A DNA stretch of 64,000 bases from Bog-756 sp963812885 (lineage in GTDB: Bacteria; Actinomycetota; Acidimicrobiia; Acidimicrobiales; RAAP-2): NCBI GenBank assembly GCA_963812885.1, contig CAWEWZ010000002.1, forward strand, positions 496,001 to 560,000. Direction: 5' to 3'. The translations under genes were made by a program, and so were the position numbers. Below are positions 27,422-35,064 of this stretch, in pieces. The notes below the pieces were generated by a model that made no database searches, had not been told where the DNA came from, and saw nothing but the letters and a program-made list of their open reading frames with translations. Numbering within the stretch: the first letter of the stretch is position 1; the number at the start of each line of letters is the position of its first letter.

Positions 27422-28402
27422 GTGACCCGCCGACCCACTGATCGGCGTCGTCTGCTGCGCCGGTCCGCCTTCGTGGTGGCGGCAATGTTCGTGGCCGTGG
27501 TGGCCGCCCTCGGCGCGCTGGCCTTCGGGCCCACGATCCGGCACCTGGCCGCCGACGTCACCCACCTGGGCACAGGGTCATCGGATGGCACCCCCCTCGA
27601 TCCATCGGCCTTTTCGGCCGGCGCCTGCGAGGCGTTCCCACCGACCGACGGCAACAACGGGAAGACCGTCTTCCTCGACGCAGGCCACGGCGGCATCGAC
27701 CCCGGCGGCGTCGGGACGACCGAGTCGGGCACGGCGATCCACGAGTCCGACGTCAATCTGACCATCGAGCTCGACACGATGGCCAGCCTCCGCGCCCACG
27801 GCTACCGGGTCGTCGTCTCCCGGACCCGGGACTCGACGGTGGTCCGACTGGGAGCCCACGACACCTCCGGCGGCCTACTCACGCTGGTCGGATCCCATGA
27901 CGACGTCGTGGCCAGAGATGCCTGCGCCAACCTGGCCAAAGCCGATGCCCTGGTCGGCATCTACATGGATGCCGGGGGGAGCGTCCAAGATGCCGGAAGC
28001 GTCACGCTCTACGACGCGGACCGCCTGTTCTCGAAGGAAAACCAGACCTTGGCCGATCTGCTCCAGAAGAACGTGCTGGCGGCGATGAATGCACAGGGTT
28101 GGCAGATCCCGAACGACGGCGCCCTGCCCGACAGCGGTTTCGGCTCTTCGGTCGGTGACCCGTCGGCCGGTGGCCTGGCCGCCCAGGCCGCCGACTACAA
28201 CCACCTGCTCCTCATCGGTCCGGCCATGTCCGGGTACTTCACCACGCCGAGCGAGATGCCGGGAGCGGTGATCGAACCTCTGTACCTCACCGACCCGTTC
28301 GAGGGATCGATTGCCGCCGACTCGGCCGACCAGCATGTGATCGCCGGAGGGATCTCCGGGGCCGTCGAGCAGTTCCTGACACCGGCAGCGCCTTCGGACT
28401 AG
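27422..28402 (+). CDS. Amidase_3-like N-acetylmuramoyl-L-alanine amidase with altered zinc site
   Basis: This 326-residue protein starts at GTG 27422, with one N-terminal helix (LLRRSAFVVAAMFVAVVAAL). The amidase_3 fold shows as KTVFLDAGHGGIDPGGVGTT (first zinc histidine), IHESDVNLTIELDTMASLRA (glutamate ligand) and AVIEPLYLTDPFEGSIAADS (probable catalytic glutamate). The usual SIHAN-type segment with the second histidine is here DALVGIYMDAGGSVQDAG, so that ligand is missing. The protein is likely exported and bound to the cell wall, but may be an inactive regulator or use another ligand. Confidence 0.75.
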   Translation: MTRRPTDRRRLLRRSAFVVAAMFVAVVAALGALAFGPTIRHLAADVTHLGTGSSDGTPLDPSAFSAGACEAFPPTDGNNGKTVFLDAGHGGIDPGGVGTTESGTAIHESDVNLTIELDTMASLRAHGYRVVVSRTRDSTVVRLGAHDTSGGLLTLVGSHDDVVARDACANLAKADALVGIYMDAGGSVQDAGSVTLYDADRLFSKENQTLADLLQKNVLAAMNAQGWQIPNDGALPDSGFGSSVGDPSAGGLAAQAADYNHLLLIGPAMSGYFTTPSEMPGAVIEPLYLTDPFEGSIAADSADQHVIAGGISGAVEQFLTPAAPSD

Positions 28403-28451
28403 CCGTCCCGGCGATGGATCCGACGCCCTGCCCGACCACGGTCTCATCGGG

Positions 28452-28706
28452 CTACTTGGGGCGGAAATGGACGAACACCCGACCGAAGTTGTGGGAGTCC
28501 TTCTCGACCCGGTCATAGAGCGCCTTGATCTCCTTCTGGTCCAGGAACCGGAGCACATGCTTCTTCAACTGGCCGCTCCCCTTTCCGGGGATGATCTCCA
28601 CGAGTCGGACCCGCTTCTCGACCGCCTCGTCGATGACGGCGCGAAGGGCACGGTCGATATCGCCCCCCTTGTTGTAGATGTCGTGAAGATCGAGTTTGAG
28701 CTTCAT
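28452..28706 (-). CDS. Small Smr-domain protein
   Basis: This 84-residue protein starts at ATG 28706. It reads MKLKLDLHDIYNKGGDIDRA, EAVEKRVRLVEIIPGKGSGQ, LKKHVLRFLDQKEIKALYDR and FGRVFVHFRP. The LDLH and PGKGSGQLKKHVLRFL motifs are those of the Smr (small MutS-related) domain, a nucleic-acid-binding or nicking module. A free-standing Smr protein of this size is common in actinobacteria. It is divergent from the kinase-like gene. Confidence 0.85.
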   Translation of the reverse strand: MKLKLDLHDIYNKGGDIDRALRAVIDEAVEKRVRLVEIIPGKGSGQLKKHVLRFLDQKEIKALYDRVEKDSHNFGRVFVHFRPK

Positions 28707-28793
28707 GCCTGGAGGTCTACTCCGATCCGGCCACACTTGCCGAACGACCTCGTCGGGGAGCCGAACCGATCGGACGGCGGCTACCGTTCCGTC

Positions 28794-29450
28794 ATGGAGC
28801 GAGCGGAAGGCGGGACCGGACGGGTCGTCGTTCTCAACGGGGGGTCGTGCGCAGGCAAAACGACCCTGGCCCGGGCGCTCCAGTCGGCGCTCCCCGATCC
28901 GTGGTTGCTGTTCGGAATCGATCTTCTCATCTGGACACTCCCACCGGAGATGGTCGACCACCCTGATGGCCTCTCCTTCCGGGACGGTGTGATCACCCGC
29001 GGCCGTGACTTCCTGTTGCTCTACGCCGCCTTCAGGTTGGCCATCGCCGCACTCGCCGAGGGCGGAGTCAGCGTGCTCCTCGACGACGTGATGCTCGACG
29101 GGTCAGCCGACCAACGACGATGGGATGCGGTGCTCGGCGGTCTCGACGTGTGCTGGATCGGGGTGAGGTGCCCACCGAATGTGGCCGCGGCCCGGGAGGC
29201 CCAGCGGATGAGTCGGCCACCGGGTATCGCCCGGCAGCAGGCGACGACGGTGCACCAGGGTGTGCGATACGACCTCGAGGTCGACTCGGACACCATGGAC
29301 CTCGCTCAGGAGATCGGCGCCATCGCTGAGCACCTCCGGGAGAGGTGGTCCCTCCGGGTCTCGCCGGAGTTCAATCGGATCTCCCCGCTACCGGTCACGC
29401 CGGCCTGGACGCCCGGCAGCAGTCTCCGTCCACCTTCGTGGGAGCGCTGA
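28794..29450 (+). CDS. P-loop kinase resembling chloramphenicol phosphotransferase
   Basis: This 218-residue protein starts at ATG 28794. The Walker A region is VVLNGGSCAGKTTLARALQS. Next come WLLFGIDLLIWTLPPEMV, a long helix and GGVSVLLDDVMLDGSADQRR, then VCWIGVRCPPNVAAAREAQR and VHQGVRYDLEVDSDTMD. This order fits the CPT-like family (chloramphenicol phosphotransferase, adenylylsulfate-kinase-related). Whether it phosphorylates a drug is unknown. The first 80 codons of the longer open frame are antisense to the Smr gene and are left out. Confidence 0.75.
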   Translation: MERAEGGTGRVVVLNGGSCAGKTTLARALQSALPDPWLLFGIDLLIWTLPPEMVDHPDGLSFRDGVITRGRDFLLLYAAFRLAIAALAEGGVSVLLDDVMLDGSADQRRWDAVLGGLDVCWIGVRCPPNVAAAREAQRMSRPPGIARQQATTVHQGVRYDLEVDSDTMDLAQEIGAIAEHLRERWSLRVSPEFNRISPLPVTPAWTPGSSLRPPSWER

Positions 29451-29527
29451 TCGCGCTTCGTTGCCGCGGGGCGCGGGGCGCAACTAGCGTTCGCATCATG
29501 GCATTCATCCCGGGAACGTCGAGGTAG

Positions 29528-29971
29528 ATGTCCTACAAGGCGATCGTCGTCGGCACCGATGGCTCCGAACGGGCCGAAGCAGCCGTGGGTGAGGCGCTGG
29601 CGGTGGCCAAGGGGGCCAGGGCCACGCTGCATGCCGTGCACGTGGTGCACCCGGCCGTCGAGAAGGGGAAGGTCAGCTCCGAAGCCTGGCAACAGGCGAT
29701 CGACGGGGTTCGGTCCGAGGTCGAAGGGGTCAGGTCGAAATTGGCCGACGAAGCCGAGCGACAGGGTGTCTCCATCGAGTTCCACATGCCCGGAGGGAGT
29801 GACATCGTCGATGCCCTGCTCCGGACGGCTGAGGTTGTCGATGCCGATCTCATCGTGGTGGGCAACCGGGGCATGAGCGGCGTCTCGCGCTTCGTGCTCG
29901 GGAGCATCCCCAACAAACTGGCCCATCACTGCCCCTGCAGCCTGTTGATCGTCAACACCAGCGCCACCTGA
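29528..29971 (+). CDS. Universal stress protein (UspA family)
   Basis: This 147-residue protein starts YKAIVVGTDGSERAEAAVGE and ends with VGNRGMSGVSRFVLGSIPNK followed by LAHHCPCSLLIV. The G-2x-G-9x-G(S) pattern marks the ATP-binding type of USP. It is a single-domain protein of normal length. It converges on the GH1 pseudogene, which ends 27 bases beyond its stop. Confidence 0.9.
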   Translation: MSYKAIVVGTDGSERAEAAVGEALAVAKGARATLHAVHVVHPAVEKGKVSSEAWQQAIDGVRSEVEGVRSKLADEAERQGVSIEFHMPGGSDIVDALLRTAEVVDADLIVVGNRGMSGVSRFVLGSIPNKLAHHCPCSLLIVNTSAT

Positions 29972-29997
29972 GCCCCACCGCTTGACCCGATGGGCCG

Positions 29998-30352
29998 TCA
30001 GTGGAGGTCGGGGGCCAGCCTGTTGGTCCGGGCGACGGCCGAGTACCAGCCGGCACTGGGTTTCGCCGTCCGCTCGAACGTCGATCCGATCCACGGCGTG
30101 AAGCCCGAGCTTGGGACCGAATCCCATGTTCCACTCGAAGTTGTCCAACGGGCTCCAGACGAAGTATCCCCGGACGTCGATGCCCTCGCTCATGCACCGG
30201 TGGACGCCGCGAAGCGTCGCATCGAGGTAGACGACGCGTTCGGCTCATCCTCAGCTGTTCGTATTGCCGCCCTCGATCTGGTGGGCGGAGCCCGCCACCC
30301 CCCACAAGAACCCCTCAGGGAACTCCAGCACCCGGTCGTCTCCCGAACCCAT
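29998..30352 (-). pseudogene. Glycoside hydrolase family 1 (beta-glucosidase) remnant with large internal deletion
   Basis: From ATG 30352 the frame reads GDDRVLEFPEGFLWGVAGSA then HQIEGGNTNS, the exact start of a GH1 enzyme, and stops (TGA). After two stops in the same frame it reads VVYLDATLRGVHRCMSEGID and VRGYFVWSPLDNFEWNMGFG PKLG, which is the last part of a GH1 barrel with the FVWSPLDNFEW motif. In another frame follows ERTAKPSAGWYSAVARTNRL and a stop at 29998. About 370 codons of the barrel, with both catalytic glutamates, are missing. It is a decayed gene, flanked by an intact stress-protein gene and a VOC gene. Confidence 0.85.
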
Positions 30353-30435
30353 CACCGTTCACCCTACCGACCCCTCCCCGTCCTCGCCGATCTCCATCTA
30401 CAGTTGGGCCGGCACTCTCTCGGGAGGAATTCAAC

Positions 30436-30900
30436 GTGCTGCTCAAGGGCCTCAACCATGTTGCCGTGATGACCAACGACGCCTCCCGGCTGAACACGTT
30501 CTACGAGGAGGTCTTCGATGCCGAGATCGTACGGGATGGCTCGGAGCTACCCGAGGGAAAGGGGCCCCGCCTCTCGATCATCAAGATCGGCGAATGGGCA
30601 GAGCTCAATGTGTTCCAGATCGAGGGTAATACCGAGGCCGACCGGCAGACACCGATGTTCGGTCGAGGACGGCTCGATCATCTCGCCGTCCAAGCCGAGT
30701 CGCTGGGTGCATTCGAGACCATCCGGGATCGCCTGATGGCCCGAGGAGCGGCCGACGACTTCGTCACCGATTTCGGCCCCATGCTGAGCCTCTTCTTCCG
30801 CGACCCCGACGGGCTGGAATGCGAGGTCTGCGTCGAGAATCCGGATGCGGCCCCCGGCGTCCACCATCCACCCGGAACCCGGGCGGCCCGGTACTCATAA
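30436..30900 (+). CDS. VOC family (glyoxalase/bleomycin-resistance fold) protein
   Basis: A 154-residue product starts at GTG 30436, preceded by GGGAGGAA. It reads LLKGLNHVAVMTNDASRLNT, FYEEVFDAEIVRDG and later RLDHLAVQAESLGAFETIRD with PMLSLFFRDPDGLECEVCVE, the two beta-alpha-beta-beta-beta units of the vicinal oxygen chelate fold with possible metal ligands H and E. The substrate is unknown. The start lies inside the GH1 pseudogene's 5' flank, so its promoter is probably in that region. Confidence 0.8.
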   Translation: MLLKGLNHVAVMTNDASRLNTFYEEVFDAEIVRDGSELPEGKGPRLSIIKIGEWAELNVFQIEGNTEADRQTPMFGRGRLDHLAVQAESLGAFETIRDRLMARGAADDFVTDFGPMLSLFFRDPDGLECEVCVENPDAAPGVHHPPGTRAARYS

Positions 30901-30924
30901 GGAGGCACCGTCGATCGGGAGACG

Positions 30925-31728
30925 TCACCGGCCCTGGACGATGGCCCGGAGCGCCCCGTCGATCGAACCGTTGGAATAGAGGCCTCCCCGGAGGTCCAGC
31001 CGCCGGCCGCCCGACGGGTCGACGAACCGTCCTCCCGCCTCCTCGACGAGAACCACCTCGGGGGCCAGGTCCCACGGACCCCCGGCAAAGGCGCAGACCG
31101 CCTCGAGATCGCCCTCGGCCACGCTCAGCAGGCAGTGATGGCTCGGCTCCTGCCACCGTGACGACTCTCTGAGGATGGCCACCAGGTCGGGACGCCTTTG
31201 GGTCGGCCACGCCGTCACCCGGCTCTCGACCAGCCGGTCGATACTCGAGACGTGCAATTGGCGCGCCTCGGGGTCGGGTGCCCCCTGGAGCCGGCCTCGC
31301 CAGCTTCCCGACCCTCTGGCGGCCCACCACATGGCGGACCGTACCGGCCTGGTCACCACTCCGACAACGACCTCGTCGTCGACTTCGAGGGAGATGTGGG
31401 TCCCCCAGCCATCCTCGCCGGCCAGGAACAGGACGGTTCCGTCGACCGGGTCGAGTATCCAACGCCGGTTTGAGCGCCCACTCGGCTCCGACTCCTCGCT
31501 GAGGATCGCATCCTCGGGGTGTCTCCTCCGGATCAGATCGGTGAGCACCCGGTCCACGGCGAGGTCGGCTTCGCCGACAGGGGTGCCGTCGGACTTGAGG
31601 TGGCTGACCGTCGATCCGAAGTGATCGAGGGCGATGCTGGCGGCCGTCTCCGCGAGTTCACGGGCGAAGGCCAGGTCCTCGGACCATCCATCACCGGGCG
31701 CATCGCGGGCGACAACTGCTCTCTCCAT
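30925..31728 (-). CDS. Inositol-monophosphatase family phosphatase (HisN-like)
   Basis: This 267-residue protein starts at ATG 31728. The family motifs are AILSEESEPSGRSNRRW (metal-binding glutamates), RWILDPVDGTVLFLAGEDGW (DPVDGT metal site), GVVTRPVRSAMWWAARGSGS and the late GGPWDLAPEVVLVEEAGGRF (WD motif). This set is shared by inositol monophosphatase and histidinol-phosphate phosphatase (HisN) of actinobacteria, and the sequence alone does not decide between them. It is divergent from the amidase-propeller gene. Confidence 0.85.
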   Translation of the reverse strand: MERAVVARDAPGDGWSEDLAFARELAETAASIALDHFGSTVSHLKSDGTPVGEADLAVDRVLTDLIRRRHPEDAILSEESEPSGRSNRRWILDPVDGTVLFLAGEDGWGTHISLEVDDEVVVGVVTRPVRSAMWWAARGSGSWRGRLQGAPDPEARQLHVSSIDRLVESRVTAWPTQRRPDLVAILRESSRWQEPSHHCLLSVAEGDLEAVCAFAGGPWDLAPEVVLVEEAGGRFVDPSGGRRLDLRGGLYSNGSIDGALRAIVQGR

Positions 31729-31878
31729 CACGTCCTTCCGGCGTCCACGGATCGGGCGGGAATCAACGCCGATCTCGCGGAATCACGTGCCGAAGCCAAC
31801 GGTCGAGAATATGACACTATTGGCAGGGCCCGGCAACGGAAGCGGGGCGCAGGCACAGCCAGAACGGATCGACCGACG

Positions 31879-33462
31879 ATGAACCCGGATTCGAGACTCG
31901 GTGTGGGGCGCACTCGCAGGCGAGTGGCTCTGGCCGTGCTTCCCGTTCTCACCGCGGCCGCCATCGCCTGGACCTCGGTTCCGAGCCCGGCGCATCCGGC
32001 GACGCGACAGACGATGGTCGCAACGGCCATGGCTCCACCTCCCAATTCGGTGGTGCCGTTTGGCGCCGCCTCACTCGGCGTACAGGCGCTGAACAATCCG
32101 GTGGACCCGGCTGTGGGGATGGCCCCCACCCCGGACGGCAAGGGCTACTGGGTGGTGGCATCGGACGGCGGAGTCTTCAGCTTCGGGGACGCCCGGTTCT
32201 ACGGATCGACCGGCTCGATCACCCTCAACCGGCCGGTGGTGGGGATGGCCGCCACCCCCGACGGACGGGGCTACTGGTTGGTGGCTTCGGACGGCGGGAT
32301 CTTCAGCTTCGGGGACGCCCGGTTCTACGGATCGACCGGTTCGATCACCCTCAACCGGCCGGTGGTGGGGATGGCCGCCACCCCGGACGGCCGGGGCTAC
32401 TGGCTGGTGGCCTCGGACGGCGGGATCTTCAGCTATGGCGACGCCCGGTTCGACGGTTCGACCGGCAACATCGCCCTCAACAAGCCGGTGGTGGGGATGG
32501 CCCCCACCCCGGACGGCCGGGGCTACTGGCTGGTGGCCTCGGACGGCGGGATCTTCAGCTTCGGGGACGCCCGGTTCTACGGATCGACCGGTTCGATCAC
32601 CCTCAACCGGCCGGTGGTGGGGATGGCCGCCACCCCGGACGGCCGGGGCTACTGGCTGGTGGCTTCGGACGGCGGGATCTTCAGCTTCGGAGGTGCCCGG
32701 TTCTTCGGGTCGGAGGGCGGTTCCCAACTGGCCGCGCCGGTGGTGGGCATGGCCGCCTCTCCCGATGGCGGCGGATACTGGTTGGTCATCGGGTCTCCGC
32801 TCCCGCTGGCCGGAAAAGTCGTCGGGATCGATCCGGGGCACAACGGGCTCAACGGGACGGTGCCCCAGATCATCGGTCAACCGGTGTGGAACGGCCAGGA
32901 AATCGAATCCTGCGACACCACTGGAACCGAGACGGCAGGCGGCTACACGGAAGCACTGTTCAACTTCAACGTCGCCACCTACCTGCAGGCAGACCTCCAG
33001 GCCGAAGGGGCCCGGGTGGTCATGACCCGTCCGAACAACGCAGGGATCGGGCCGTGCGTCACTACCCGGACGGCAATCATCAACGCGGCACAGGCTGATG
33101 TCGCGGTCGACATCCACGCCGACGGCGGCCCAGTCGGTGGACGGGGGTTTGCCATCCTCGAGCCGGTGGCCGACGGCCCCAATGACGCCGTGATCGAGCC
33201 GTCGGCCACCTTCGCCACCATCCTCCGGAACGCGTTTCAAACCGGAACGGGTATGCCGGTGAGCACCTATGACGGCGTCGGCGGCCTGCAGCATCGCAAC
33301 AACCTGGCGGGGCTCAACCTGACCACGGTCCCCAAAGTCCTCATCGAATGCGGCAACATGCAGAACCCGACCGACGCGGCGATGCTGGTGTCGGCCGCGT
33401 TCCAACAATCGGCGGGAGCGGCCATGGCCCAGGCCATCACCGCCTACCTCACCGGTTCATGA
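31879..33462 (+). CDS. Secreted amidase_3 protein with N-terminal GYWLVASDGG repeat module
   Basis: This 527-residue protein starts at ATG 31879. It has a signal peptide (RRRVALAVLPVLTAAAIAWT), then five full and one partial 42-residue repeats (about residues 75-305) of the type VVGMAATPDGRGYWLVASDG then GIFSFGDARFYGSTGSITLN. The C-terminal amidase has KVVGIDPGHNGLNGTVPQII (first zinc histidine), YTEALFNFNVATYLQADLQA (glutamate), DVAVDIHADGGPVGGRGFAI (second histidine) and KVLIECGNMQNPTDAAMLVS (catalytic glutamate). All zinc ligands are present. It should cut the muramyl-peptide bond of peptidoglycan outside the cell, held or guided by the propeller-like repeats. Confidence 0.88.
   Translation: MNPDSRLGVGRTRRRVALAVLPVLTAAAIAWTSVPSPAHPATRQTMVATAMAPPPNSVVPFGAASLGVQALNNPVDPAVGMAPTPDGKGYWVVASDGGVFSFGDARFYGSTGSITLNRPVVGMAATPDGRGYWLVASDGGIFSFGDARFYGSTGSITLNRPVVGMAATPDGRGYWLVASDGGIFSYGDARFDGSTGNIALNKPVVGMAPTPDGRGYWLVASDGGIFSFGDARFYGSTGSITLNRPVVGMAATPDGRGYWLVASDGGIFSFGGARFFGSEGGSQLAAPVVGMAASPDGGGYWLVIGSPLPLAGKVVGIDPGHNGLNGTVPQIIGQPVWNGQEIESCDTTGTETAGGYTEALFNFNVATYLQADLQAEGARVVMTRPNNAGIGPCVTTRTAIINAAQADVAVDIHADGGPVGGRGFAILEPVADGPNDAVIEPSATFATILRNAFQTGTGMPVSTYDGVGGLQHRNNLAGLNLTTVPKVLIECGNMQNPTDAAMLVSAAFQQSAGAAMAQAITAYLTGS
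32104..32787 (+). repeat. Tandem 126-bp coding repeats in the amidase gene
   Basis: Five units of 126 bp plus a partial sixth encode the 42-residue repeats. Units two to four are nearly identical at DNA level, with long stretches that differ by only a few bases (for example around 32230-32345, 32355-32470 and 32480-32600), while the first and last are diverged. This suggests recent expansion or conversion within the array. The units are coding and contiguous, so this is not a CRISPR array. Confidence 0.8.
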
Positions 33463-33477
33463 CACCTCTGGTCGGGG

Positions 33478-34983
33478 TCAGCTCGGAACGGCGAGTGCAG
33501 GGGCGCTGCCCGCGACAATGGGCCTGTTCAGGTGGGTGCCGCCCGTCGAGCCGAAAAAGGTGGCGTCCCCGAAGCTGAACACGCCACCGTCGGAGGCCAC
33601 CAGCCAGTACCCGAGGGAGTCCGGCGTCGGAATGGCCGCCACGACCGGTTTGTCCAGATGGGTGCCGCCCGTCGAGCCGTAGAAGGTGGCGTCCCCGAAG
33701 CTGAACACGCCGCCGTCGGAGGCCACCAGCCAGTACCCACGGCCGTCGATCGTCGGAATAATGGCCACGATCGGCTTGTTCAGATCGATGGCGCCGGTCG
33801 AGCCGTAGAAGGCGGCGTCGCCGAAGCTGAACACGCCGCCGTCGGAGGCCACCAGCCAGTAGCCCCGGCCGTCAGGGGTTGCCGCCATGCCCACGATCGG
33901 TCTCTTCAACGGGAGGCCGGCCGTCGATCCGTAGAACGGTGCGCTTCCGCTGGTGAGGACGCCTCCGTCGCCGGCGACCAGCCAATACCCGGCATCGTCC
34001 GGATCGCCCGCCATGCCCACGATCGGCTTGTCCAGTCTGACGTTGGCCGCCGACCCGAAAAAGGCGGCGTCACCGAACGAGAACACGCCACCGTCGGCAC
34101 CGACCAACCAGTACCCGCCTCCGGACGATGTCGGTGCCGCACCTGTCACCGGCGCGTGGAGCGACAGGCCACCGGTCGATCCGAAGAAGTCGGCGTCACC
34201 GAAGTCGAAGACCCCTCCGTCGGACGCGTAGAGACGGTATCCCACGCCCAACGGGATGGTGTCGGCGATCAATCCGAGGGTGCTCGGATGGTGGGTGGAA
34301 TTCCCGACGAGAAACATGTCGACCAACTCCCCGGCCCCAAGCTCGACGTGCTGAAGTACGAGCGCCTGGCCCAGTGGGGCCCCCACCCTGGTCGCGGCGA
34401 TCGTGGCTGGACCCTTCGTCGTCAAGATGGACGCGCTCTTGGGCGAGGAGGGGTCGTTCGAGAGTCCCGAGGCCACTTTGGTCCCGTCGAGGTAGACGTC
34501 CACCGGGGGGGCATCGGCGGTATTCCGAAGCACCAGCTGAGATTGGTCGACCGGCGGAATCGACCGGTGGTTGTTGAAACCCGTCACGATCACCGAACCA
34601 TCGGAGGAAAGGTAGATCACCGCCGTCACGTGCTCCCCGGCAGGCACGACGACGGTTCCCGAAGCGACGGTCATGCGCCCCTCCTTCGCCGCGATGGAAT
34701 GGCTGCCCGAAGAGATCAGCCCATAGTTGAAGTCGTCGTTGGTCAGAACGACCGATGCCGATCCGTCGATGGACACCGACAGCGGGACGGCGGTCGCCTC
34801 TTGGAAGACGGTCAGATAGCCCGTCCCTGCACCAGCACTCTCGTGAGGTGCGGTCCCGTCGAATCGACCGGGGAGCGCTTGCGGAGTGACAGGTACAACC
34901 CGTGTGGCCGTCAGCGAACTGGCCGCCGGACCCCCACGTGCCATCACGGCCAATGCCGCCATCAAGACCACCACTGCGCCCAT
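33478..34983 (-). CDS. Secreted DUF4397 protein with C-terminal GYWLVASDGG repeat module
   Basis: This 501-residue protein opens with a short hydrophobic N-terminus (MGAVVVLMAALAVMARGGPA). The first half (about residues 50-240) holds two DUF4397-type domains: TGYLTVFQEATAVPLSVSID, GLISSGSHSIAAKEGRMTVA, ILRN/QLVLRNTADAPPVDVYLD and KVASGLSNDPSSPKSASIL. The second half has six repeats, for example RPIVGMAATPDGRGYWLVAS then DGGVFSFGDAAFYGSTGAID. Six units of one blade each would close a six-bladed propeller (inference). It converges on the amidase gene, with 15 bases between stops. Confidence 0.8.
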   Translation of the reverse strand: MGAVVVLMAALAVMARGGPAASSLTATRVVPVTPQALPGRFDGTAPHESAGAGTGYLTVFQEATAVPLSVSIDGSASVVLTNDDFNYGLISSGSHSIAAKEGRMTVASGTVVVPAGEHVTAVIYLSSDGSVIVTGFNNHRSIPPVDQSQLVLRNTADAPPVDVYLDGTKVASGLSNDPSSPKSASILTTKGPATIAATRVGAPLGQALVLQHVELGAGELVDMFLVGNSTHHPSTLGLIADTIPLGVGYRLYASDGGVFDFGDADFFGSTGGLSLHAPVTGAAPTSSGGGYWLVGADGGVFSFGDAAFFGSAANVRLDKPIVGMAGDPDDAGYWLVAGDGGVLTSGSAPFYGSTAGLPLKRPIVGMAATPDGRGYWLVASDGGVFSFGDAAFYGSTGAIDLNKPIVAIIPTIDGRGYWLVASDGGVFSFGDATFYGSTGGTHLDKPVVAAIPTPDSLGYWLVASDGGVFSFGDATFFGSTGGTHLNRPIVAGSAPALAVPS

Positions 34984-35064
34984 GACCGACGGACGTTCGG
35001 ATGCTCTCAGAACATCCGAAGCACGGTCAGCGGGTCTGATGGGAATCCCGATGGCGTCCCTGCC

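Noticed and set aside
32104..32787. Regular 126-bp repeats as a possible CRISPR array
   Set aside because: There are no spacers, the units are contiguous and keep an open frame encoding a defined protein repeat.
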